Shown here: piece by piece, positions 54,874 to 64,000 of the stretch | How the letters are laid out: each line of letters opens with the position of its first letter | Position numbering within the stretch: the first letter of the stretch is position 1 | Origin: Chanos chanos | Lineage: Eukaryota > Chordata > Actinopteri > Gonorynchiformes > Chanidae | DNA length: 64,000 bases | Direction of reading: 5' to 3' | Assembly: GCF_902362185.1 (NCBI RefSeq) | Contig: NC_044497.1 | Location: 13,152,501-13,216,500, forward strand | Notes under the pieces: generated by a model | Told to the model about the DNA's origin: nothing | What the model saw: only the letters and a program-made list of their open reading frames with translations | Database searches by the model: none | Made by a program: the position numbers and the translations under genes

Positions 54874-56867
54874 TATTATTATTATTATTATTATCATTAT
54901 TATTATTAAATTCTGAAGACATGATTTTAAAATTTTTTTAAGATTTTCCCTACAGTAAACCTAAAAAACTGGCCATAAAATTTAATCGCTGTCTTTCATG
55001 TTTACAGTCATCGCTGCTAAGGTTAGGGTGTAAATAACTTTGTAGGCTTCTGTACACATATCAATAATTATGATGGTATGTAAAGCCATTAAGCTTACCC
55101 AAAATCAGAAATGGAGCTGTTGCCACAGTCATTGCAAAGGGCATTCCACAGAACAATATCAACCCAAAACTTGAGAGCACTGCAAGGCCAGCTGAGAGGA
55201 CCCCAAAAGTGGCTGCCCACACTTTATTTCTGACGCAGTCAAGTCTGGGAGAGTACAAACAAGAACAGTACAATGTTGTGACAACAGTCATGTATTACGT
55301 TTGGAAAAGTATGTTTATGTGTTAGAATACTGATAACACATATCCCGGTTTTGATTTGAAAAAGTCAGATAATGCTAAGAGTCTATATTTATGTCCATGA
55401 ATACTGAACTGGAATTTTGATTCTAATAAGAAATGAGTTAGCTGATTGTTGAGAACACAAATTTAACCAAGAAAAAAGAGGCATGTCCTGTTTTCATAAC
55501 AGAGTCAATCATACAACAAGGAAAACATTTTTTTCAAAACCATCATTGCATAATGATATTTGATTGATGAACTGATACTGATATAATTATATATTAATGT
55601 ATTGATATGTCACCAACTTACCTTAAACAAGAAAGGATGGAGATGGTGATTGCAAGGAAATATGTGACAGAGAAAAGTGGGATCACAGTTTTTGAGTTGT
55701 CCTTTAATTCCTCCTCTCTTGATATTGAAGTGAAGTAAGATACAGACACCTGAAACAATCACATAAAAGACAAGGCTATTCTTAAAAATGTGCAAAGTTT
55801 AAAGATTTAAATATGTTTCATGTAATGTACTAAATCCATATTTTAAAACTGGTAAACACACAATCTGTGACCAAAAAAAAGTTATTTCCTAAAATACCAC
55901 TTTTGAACCATCAGTTTTATAACTGAAAACACACCACTAAAAAAGTTAACAAATGCAGTATCACGGTTCTTTTTGTACTGTTTATTCAATAACAATCAAC
56001 TGCCATTTCATATCAAGTATCGATTTTACAGTTTAAATGTAAGCTTCAAAACTTAAACATCTTTAAAATTAAAGCTATCAGTTGTTATTGACAAATTCTG
56101 TTAAGTTAGACATGACCTAGCCAGTTTGCATATTATTTAAAGAATTCTTTGCAGCATTAACTATCACCTACCATTTTATATGCAGTATCACTGGAGAAAT
56201 TCTGTAGGAATGCATTTAGCCATGCATCATTTTCAGTCTGATTGTCCGGCCTTAAATAATAAACAAGTTTGACCGCCTTTGCACTTGCAATTTCTGAGCT
56301 ACCAGCTTTCAACTCAACACCTCCAATCACAGACCCTAAAAAGCTTCCGTTGAAATCTGGGTATGTTAGTGTCTTTCCCTCAATTTTGCTGGCATTGCCA
56401 TCTACAATATCTATTATAGTATTTGACATGCACTGTCCTTTTACTTGAGCGCAAAGGCTGTTAAAACCCTTGCCTCCTTCTACAATACTTTTCACTCTTT
56501 TATCCAGATCTATAACTTCCTTGAACGGCTCTATGGTCAATATGTTGTCCTCCTCTTGTAAGCTTATTGCTATCAAAGAAGCATAAGTGCCTTCTGTTGA
56601 GAGTCTAAATTGATAAAAATCATCCTCAGGAAAGTTTTGTTGGACAAACAATCTCTCTTGCTTAGCAGGTCCATTGACAGGAGTGAACTGGTCCTCAACG
56701 TTGCTTGCTTCTCTCTCATCCAGAAAATAGAAACCTGCACCAAGGCCAGCGGATACCAGCAAGGGCAAAAACAAAAACCACCAACAGTTTCGTGCTACAA
56801 AGCATCCAAGCTTTTTGAAACCTAAAGATAATGGCTTCTCTATACAGTTTGTCCTACAGGGAGGCAT
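53047..56867 (-). CDS. ptchd3: Patched domain-containing protein 3, copy 2 (4 exons)
   Basis: Full paralog of copy 1. Exons in transcript order: 56867-56172, 55749-55622, 55244-55099, 54749-53047, in frame with the same phases, giving 890 aa. The start MPPCRTNCIEKP is the only plausible one. TM1 lies at about residues 29-50, followed by VEDQFTPVNGPAK at the head of the first large loop. RND motifs: GIGVDDMF (Asp328, Asp329) and CIGFSVDF (Asp752). The post-TM tail is only about 50 residues, lacking the Cys/Gln-rich extension of copy 1. A minus-strand AATAAA at 53025-53030 lies about 20 bp beyond the stop, suggesting a very short 3' untranslated region. Family role: Patched-like permease of unknown cargo. 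Confidence 0.94.
54832..54908. repeat. (ATT)n microsatellite in ptchd3 copy 2 intron 3
   Basis: A run of ATT triplets with two interruptions. On the minus strand it reads as a spurious poly-Ile frame joined to exon 4; the true acceptor is at 54750-54751. Confidence 0.95.
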
Positions 56868-59800
56868 TCTGACTCCTGCACTTGTCTATACTGCTTGTGT
56901 TCTATGTTGTATCTGCCAATAACTGTCAAACATAATCAGGAAGCTCTTTCTAGATAATTATTAACCAGTTCTTTGGTAACATAATGTATTACACTCAATA
57001 ATTAACCCAGTTACACAGGAACATGCAGGCATATGCACACACACAAGCACATGGATACATTCACACATTAATGTTTCATTAATCTTTGCATGTATTAACA
57101 AATGAGAGTGGCTTACTGGACAGTAAACTTAAAAGTCACCAGTAAAAGTCTACTTTTATTATTACAGTAAATGTGTTCAGTTTTTGAATTGTAATGAAGA
57201 TTTGATCTTCTTGGTCAGAGTGACAACAGTTATATGGATATTATTTACTTTTATTTATTATTTCAGTGTTCAGCGTTTATATAATGTTATCATACACTGA
57301 ACAGCGCAGTTAAAGGCTTGACCAAGATGCTCTGTGTATTTTTAAGGTACGTCATTGACTGAAGAGGACAGGTGGCTTAAACTGGTTAAACCTGCCTGTA
57401 AAAGAAATCTTCGAATTGCATCAGAATTATTAGCAAGCCAGTGTACCAGCTATATCAAATTTATCATAAAGTTTATGGATAATTGCATATGTATTAATGT
57501 GATTTTCTAAGATTAGATTTGTAAATACCAAATCATGAGAGGAACTTGTGAAGAAGTACCAGGGGTCATGAGTATGCCATTTAAGCCATGTGTGCATTTA
57601 AAATTGATCATGGCTAATGGTCTTCTCAACTTATATATTATCATACACAGAATTAACAAAAGCTCCAACTGAACAGTAGGTATTTCAGCCACAATGAAAC
57701 AATTCGTATCAATTTCAATTGCTCTGGTGACATGATAACAGATGAATGGATAAAGCAATAATATTCAGAAACAACTCAAAATCTCAAGGTCATAATTAAG
57801 TTACATTTTCAGCTTGTACAGTCATAGCCGAATAACAATGGCCAGACTTCAGACTTTAGTACTTTAGCAGTTAAATACAGCCAGTGATCTCTAAGTCACC
57901 ACAAATATTTATATATATGGTTGTGATTGTATTTATGGTTGTTACTATCACTTCCTGAGAATTAAAAGGCTATTCAGAATTCTCTGTGGGACATAGATAA
58001 AATTCATTGCAGTGACGCATATTTATCGTGTGCTCGTTGACTCATTTTTGATTCTCAAAAACAAAAGCAACTAGGTTTCAGTTCATGTTCCTTTGAAACA
58101 ACTGAAGCAAATGATCAGCTGCTGTTTGGCTTGAAACATGCAAAAAGGGCACAACAAAGGGAGGGTTTGCAGAATAAACACTAAATGGTACTATTTTAGG
58201 GAAATACAGGAAACTGTGGCAAAAGAGAAACAGTCTACCATTTAACAGGACCATAAATTAACTATAAAATAACTTGCAACAATATTTCTGACATTCTTAG
58301 TGTCAGCCCTCACATTACCGTAGTTTTTGTATTTGTGAATATCTAGGTGGTTGCTTGAAACTTGCTGAAATTTTAAGTTGGATCCTTAAATTATTGTATT
58401 TGGATATATTTTATGCTGAAATGAAGAAATGTTTATCAGTCCATAATAAGCATACAATTTCCATGGAACAATTACTTGGCCAAAGCTTCTTATCAGGGCT
58501 TATCTGAGAAGTGGGAAACTGGATGTTTGATTATTGGATGTTTGACCTGGAAACAGAGGAGGAACAAAGCTCCCCTTCAAATCTATCATTAACTTCGACC
58601 TGGGAACAACTTGAAATTTATTATAGATTTAAAGGAAAGGTTTGTTCCTCCTCTGTTTCCAGCTCAACAGCCGAACGGTTACACAGTATACGGTTTGTCA
58701 ATGATAGGCTTGTTAACATTTCAATAACCCTGCATTTCAGCACAAATACATTTATGTTCATATGAGGGGAAAAATGAAAAGGAATAAAACTGAAAGGAAA
58801 AAATAACTGTACCAAAGTGACCAAGTAAGGGTAATGGACATTTTCATCTGGGCAATAATTAAATGTTCAACGTCCAAGGCAAACATTTTTTGCAACGTGG
58901 CACATTAGATAACAGTGGATATTAGATATTAGATAATAGTGCAATAAGTCTGTAAAATACTGAGCACGACAGTGATAAGGATGGGTGGCAAGGATGCAAC
59001 TGGAAATTAAAGCCCTTCTCAACTGCACAAAAAAAAGGTAATTTGATATGCTTGGAACAACATAATATTTATGTCCATATTATAGACATCGGTTCCATAT
59101 GACTGAAATGTGGTATGTCAGGATGAATTATCCTCTTCAGTTGAACTCAGTTTGTATTTGTTAAATCAACACTATTTGTCTTGAGTAAATCAGGTCAAAC
59201 TGTGTTGATCAAGTTAATGTAACACCAATGAATAATGTAGTATCAGTATTACACCAATTTTGTGTAATTCTTTTCCATTTCTCCAGTATGTTTTTTCGAG
59301 GTTTGATTTATGGAGCTGAACTGTGGAAGACATTTCCAGGACCCTGCAATGCACTGAAGTTCATGTTAAACTCCCCAGATACATCCACCAGCAATTATGT
59401 GTCCCTGACCATCCAGAGGGACCCTGGAGATCATGGTCTTGACTCTTTTCAGTGTTTTGAATGACTTGAATCTGTTCAGCAAAAGATTTGTTCACTAGTT
59501 TGTCACTGACACTTCCATTTTGTCAACTATTAGGCTTATTTGTTTCACCGATGTTACTCTGGTAAAACAATGACAACAACAAATGGATATCTGCTGTGGC
59601 AATAATAACCTATAGATAAATTGTGATTCTCAATAGCATTCTTTCCAAAAACATTATTTGCCTTGGTCATTCCCATACATTTTGGGAGGAAAAACCATAG
59701 AATAAAACTTCATTTTAAGCCTATCCATAGATGACAGGTTCATCCTTTTGGTAGTAGTGTTTAGAAATGTGAGAAATTTAGTGTTTTTCTGGATCCATCA

Positions 59801-60843
59801 CCTTAAATGGTAAAGGAAAAAATTATCGGTTTGTCTTTGAATTTGCTCTTTTAACAGTAGCTAGTGTTTAAAACATGGAAAGTATAAGAAAATTAGATTT
59901 TCCTCCATCATTGTCATGGTATATTGAGCCTGTCTGTCCCCCGTTCCTGTACTACTTGTGCCCACCTTTGTTCAGTGAGTGAGCGGGCCATTGAATTAGA
60001 CTCTTTCATACGCACCCAAGATGCTCTCGATTAATCCTGTGAACGAGTCCTTTGTTTCACTAACACTGTGATCCTCTAATATCACTGAGTGAGTGACTCC
60101 TTGTGTCCATGAACGAGATTCCCTCATTTCGTTCAAGTAAGTATCATTAGTGGGCGAGAACATTCAGTAACTTCCCCCAATAATGACATGCTACTTTGAT
60201 AAGTACTGCCTTCCCCTTTAAGGTTTTTTGCCTACGCCAGAGTCAGTCCTCTATAACAAATAGCAATTACTCTCCTGTATCCTCATATCCTCTTATATAT
60301 CTGCACAATATGATTATAAGAAAAATGTAAAATATGGGCTTTGGGGCAGGAAAAAATTTAAAGGTCAAGTCAAATTCTTGAAAAAGACAAGCCTAGCTTC
60401 TGCTGATCACTTTTTATATGCTTGTACTTTGTCTGTTTAATTGGGTTTTGTACTTTTTTGGGTAAGTACCGCTCTGAAATTCACCCATGCTGTGGCCAAT
60501 TTTTCTGCTTTTGCATGCATGAGACAAATTTCCTTCTGGATATCATGAGTTGGACTCTTAGGGACATTCCGAAATTAAAACGAAAAACAGAATTGCACGT
60601 AACATTCCTGTCCATTCTCGTAAAAGCTCATAAAAGCCAATGGTTCATGGTTTCCCTGCTGTAAAAGACAAAGATGCATGGTTTTGTTTTTCAGTGAAAT
60701 GATAACTAAGAACTAATAAGATTTTACCCAACAGTGGTACTCTGGCATTCCATTTCCTCATTGCAAAGACTGAAGAAACTTATCTTATCTCACCAAAGTT
60801 ATAAAATTTGTTCTCTATTGAGATGCCTTAAGACAGTCTTGAC
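56868..60843. other. Divergent intergenic region between ptchd3 copy 2 and PKS-C
   Basis: The two genes are transcribed away from this 4 kb spacer, so both promoters should lie in it. Apart from the long hairpin at 58547-58662, a relative of the unassigned frame near 59300-59420, and a repeat-like GAACGA/TTCGTTC block at about 59960-60150, I see nothing specific. Confidence 0.4.
58547..58662. repeat. 40-bp inverted repeat forming a 116-nt hairpin
   Basis: Left arm 58547-58586 and right arm 58623-58662 are reverse complements: the outer 22 bp (CTGGAAACAGAGGAGGAACA and two more) match perfectly, the inner 18 bp imperfectly, around a 36-nt loop. The size suits a small MITE or a pre-miRNA-like hairpin. 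Confidence 0.85.
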
Positions 60844-60896
60844 CCAATGAATGTTCAGAGGGAAGTGGCTATATAGCTATATAACAGGCTATATAA
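60844..60896 (+). promoter_or_regulatory. Candidate core promoter of PKS-C (CCAAT plus TATA)
   Basis: CCAAT at 60844-60848 is followed by TATATAA at 60878-60884 and again at 60890-60896, about 150 bp before the PKS-C start codon. This part is AT-rich, so TATA-like words are expected by chance. Confidence 0.35.
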
Positions 60897-61044
60897 CAAG
60901 AATATGAATGCAGAGTAAAATCAGAGTAATGTGAAAAACAGACAGAGTTACTGGGGGAAAATAAGTTTCAACCGGTCTCAGAGAATCATTACAATGTTAG
61001 ATTTGTACCTATCATTATAGCATACATCCACAGTACAGAACAAC

Positions 61045-63623
61045 ATGGACAAAGAGAGGGATGACATTGCTGTTGTTGGTATTGGGTGCAACTTTCCTGG
61101 AGGTAGACTTTATTTACAAACATTATTCTCATCCTAATGATTTTTCATCCTTTTTTTTGGTTTATTTTTAATGACTGATCAATCAATATAGTCTTTAGAT
61201 GCAAAAATGACATGGAGAAATTTGAAGCATGTGGATAAGAAATGTAATGATGCTAAAAATCCTGTCAGAACCAATTTGAAGATTAAATGTAAGTACTTTC
61301 ATTACGCAGAGATATATTTACTTTTGATTTGATATTCCCGCTTCAGATGAATTGCAATATGCAATATCGTTGAACTAAAACTATAAGAATCATGGTGATA
61401 TGATGATCCATTGAATGTTGGCTTGAAACAAAACAAAACAAAACAAAACAAAACAAAACAAAACAAAACAAAACAAAACAAAACAAAACACCAAAAGCCA
61501 AATTAGTTTTCAAAGATATCATTTGCATAATTTAAGTTGGTGACCATAGTAAACTCAACAATTCTTCTGCAAGGATATAAGGATATATATCCACCTCCCT
61601 ACATTTTTTTTTTTTGCTACGCACCACACGGTCATTAGTAATTTTGTGTGCCTGTGTGTTCCACTCTATATCTAATCTTAATTCATCCATTTTTCATCTA
61701 TCTACCTGAAAACTGCAAAAGTGAGACAATAACACCTTTCTGTATTTTGGCTTCTTTGAATATGGCGTGTAACACTGACGTTTGGATGGAAAGCTCTTAC
61801 ACAACTTTTCTGTCTTTTTTTTTTTTTTTTTACAAACATCACTTGGTTACAGATGTCAAGGTTTATATGCTATGGAGCAAGGTTGTAATAGTTTTCCATT
61901 TTCAAATTCGTTTTTATTTTGATGATATGTTTGTATTCACTCTGAATTTCCGTTTAGTTTTAGTTAGTTTCACCAGTGCCTCAGTCTCCCACACAGCTGC
62001 ACAAATTAGCAGGGAAATTCATTGTCTAACTTTTTGTTAAATGGGACACATCACATACATCAGGCCAGTGCTTTTTACACCCGTTCTTGGAACCGCCACC
62101 ATGAATAAAGAATATGTATTCAACCTGAGTCAAAACTAAAACGAAACCAACCGGGGGAAGTAGACAGTTCACTAACGATTCAGCACTGGATGACTGTTCC
62201 CTAACTGCTGATGAAATGTTGACGAACAGAAAAAAAAAAACAATGCTTCGTCATATCCTTTTCAGAGCAACATTGGTAGTCTTACTTTAATGTAAAACTC
62301 TTGCCATAATCTGAAGAGTTTGAGGATTTAGGCTACGTTTCTGTTTTTACGGAAGAGCAAATGTCAGTTAGAATGTTGAATGTTACTGTCTTGACCACAA
62401 TCCTAATTGTAAACACATAAATGTATTGCAGAGCTCAGATTTCCTAAGCAAAGAAAGTAATTCTGTTACCGACACTGTGGTCATTTGAATTGACGATTTG
62501 TTAGTTTTTCCTGATGCCCAAACAGCTCTTTACAGAACGAGTTTGGATGGTCAACAAGTATTGAGGCAAACAAAATAGTTCGTGAAACTCACTGTTGGCA
62601 ATAAGGTTTTTCTGTGGTACTGTCTGTCACTCGAAATGGAAGTGCACACAAGTAGGTAGTGCATGTAAAGCTCATGAATGCATAGTTTAACGTTTTTTCC
62701 CGGAAAATTAAATTGCTTGACTGCAGTACAACAGCAGTGGTCCATCGGATTAATATTGTGTTAATAAGACAAAAAATTAAATCTTGAATAAATCGGAACT
62801 ACTTCTGGTGACAACGAGGTATCAACAGTTACGTTACGTTTGTCACAGACATGGATTTCAAGGAGCGCTGTAACTTCAAACTGCTTTCAACATTGCTCCT
62901 TAGTCCGAGTCTGCAGAAGCTGAACCAAATTTACATCATCTTCCCCAAATGACAAGATGTACATTTTCGTCTTTCTCGAGATGGGCATTTTACTGAGATA
63001 CAGTTAAGTGTGTCTTCAACTAATTTTCCCAGGTGAAGGACTTAGAAATTTCTGGAAAGTTCTATTTGAGAGGAGGAACTGTGCCATTGATATTCCAGAG
63101 GAGAGATTTGATCGCACATACTGGTATGATCCTGATGACAGCAAACCTGGAAAGACACGAACTACCAAGGCAGCTCTAATTGATGGGTAAGGGTTACTTT
63201 ATGACATAAGAAGATGATCAAAGTCAGTCTGAAACTAAGATTAATCAATTTGCATGAATTAAAAACATTTATTTACACCTGTGAGTCACCTATCTATGAG
63301 GTGAATGAAAGCCAACTTTGAATGTAACAGGAAAGCATTAGCGATACAAGCACAAATCCATATAAATGTTCCAGTAGTGTATGGCACAGCAGTACATTTA
63401 AAATTATATTTAGCATATTGAGTATATTTATCATTTTCAGCATATGATGGATGTTCCTGCAGGTTTAATGAATTTGACCACAAATTCTTTGGCATAACTG
63501 ATGCTGAGGCTAACGACATGGATCCCCAGCAAAAGCTTCTGTTACAGTGTACCTACAGAGCACTCGAGGATGCTGGGATACCAATGGAGAAAATCAGTGG
63601 AACCAGGACAGGTGTTTACATAG
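61045..63623 (+). CDS. pks1-like: PKS-C, FAS-like polyketide synthase, 5' part only (cut by window edge)
   Basis: Three coding exons, 61045-61102, 63033-63186 and 63463-63623 (58, 154, 161 nt), have exactly the lengths and phases of the first three exons of PKS-A and PKS-B. They encode the start of the ketosynthase domain: [20 protein letters not shown], then a segment with CAIDIPEERFDRTYWYDP, then [20 protein letters not shown] and the following [17 protein letters not shown]. No frame break is seen. The exon with the active-site Cys does not appear before 64000, so the gene should continue beyond the window. Intron 1 is 1.9 kb, against 75 bp in PKS-A and 195 bp in PKS-B. Whether the rest is intact cannot be judged. 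Confidence 0.9.
61103..63032 (+). other. PKS-C intron 1
   Basis: A 1.93 kb intron with a (CAAAA)n microsatellite and several poly-T runs. The 130-codon frame at 61648-62040 has no recognisable domain and is taken as chance. Confidence 0.55.
61426..61490. repeat. (CAAAA)n microsatellite
   Basis: About 12 uninterrupted CAAAA pentanucleotides within PKS-C intron 1. Confidence 0.97.
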
Positions 63624-64000
63624 GTAATAGTTCCAATCCAGTGTCATACTATTGTGGTAATAACTGGTTTTGGCAATAAGGTAGGCAACCCTTTTACAGG
63701 CTGACCTGTCCACAGGCTCTCTGCCTTTACATATCTAGCAACCAAAAGATAGAAATCATCTCTCTCACTCTTTTTTTATTTTTTTTTTGCTACAAACAAA
63801 GAAACAAACAAATGATATATTTTAATCTTAAATAAATATCATTTTATGATAATTTTATGAAACTGTAAAGAATGTAAACAGCATTATTAATTACTTGTAC
63901 ATGCTGCAATCATGGAAAAATTGAAGATTTTCAATAGTTCATTTTCATTCTCCAAACAGTTTTTTAACCTTGCTGTTGTGATTCATATTTTGTCAGTCAG
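63624..64000 (+). other. PKS-C intron 3 (incomplete)
   Basis: Follows the GTAATA donor after exon 3. No match to the next KS exon, which in the paralogs opens with CTCATGAACAGAGAT-like sequence, is present before the window ends. Confidence 0.6.

Noticed and set aside
54750-54897. N-terminal poly-Ile extension of ptchd3 copy 2 exon 4
   Set aside because: This is intron 3 containing (ATT)n; the acceptor at 54750-54751 and comparison with copy 1 set the exon start.
61648-62040. 130-codon open frame with Phe-rich stretch
   Set aside because: Lies inside PKS-C intron 1, spans a poly-T run and has no domain.

Overview
The window is vertebrate nuclear DNA, almost certainly from a ray-finned (teleost) fish. 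It is AT-rich, with GT-AG introns, fish-type mobile elements (a Tol2-like hAT remnant, an L2 LINE 3' end, palindromic MITEs) and many microsatellites. Its genes are those of the vertebrate YME1L1-PTCHD3 neighbourhood. No prokaryotic, CRISPR or rRNA features were seen.

Layout, left to right: (1) 0.7-8.5 kb, plus strand: a complete 18-coding-exon yme1l1 gene (mitochondrial inner-membrane i-AAA protease, 720 aa). (2) 10.3-18.1 kb, plus: a complete FAS-like type I polyketide synthase gene, PKS-A (6 coding exons, 2098 aa). (3) 19.6-23.7 kb, minus: ptchd3 copy 1 (4 exons, 987 aa), an RND/Patched-family membrane protein. (4) 27.8-35.0 kb, minus: PKS-B, a second complete synthase with the same exon layout (2111 aa). 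(5) 35-45 kb: gene-poor DNA with transposon remnants. (6) 46-47.2 kb, minus: a 5'-truncated, broken ptchd3 fragment inside a segmental duplication. (7) 53.0-56.9 kb, minus: ptchd3 copy 2 (4 exons, 890 aa). (8) 61.0 kb to the right edge, plus: PKS-C, of which the first three coding exons are in the window.

The striking feature is the alternation PKS-A / ptchd3 / PKS-B / broken ptchd3 / ptchd3 / PKS-C. Both full synthases keep the catalytic motifs of KS, AT, DH, KR and ACP, have no thioesterase after the ACP, and have an enoyl-reductase region that lost the glycine-rich nucleotide-binding motif. A non-reducing, carrier-bound, partly unsaturated (possibly polyene) product is therefore inferred. 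Pairing a polyketide synthase with an RND-fold lipid/sterol permease is the logic of bacterial lipid gene clusters such as the mycobacterial PKS-MmpL loci. Whether the fish genes cooperate is a hypothesis; the physical clustering is seen directly.

All exon boundaries were set by hand from splice signals, reading-frame continuity and comparison among the paralogs. For yme1l1, recalled human protein features were also used.
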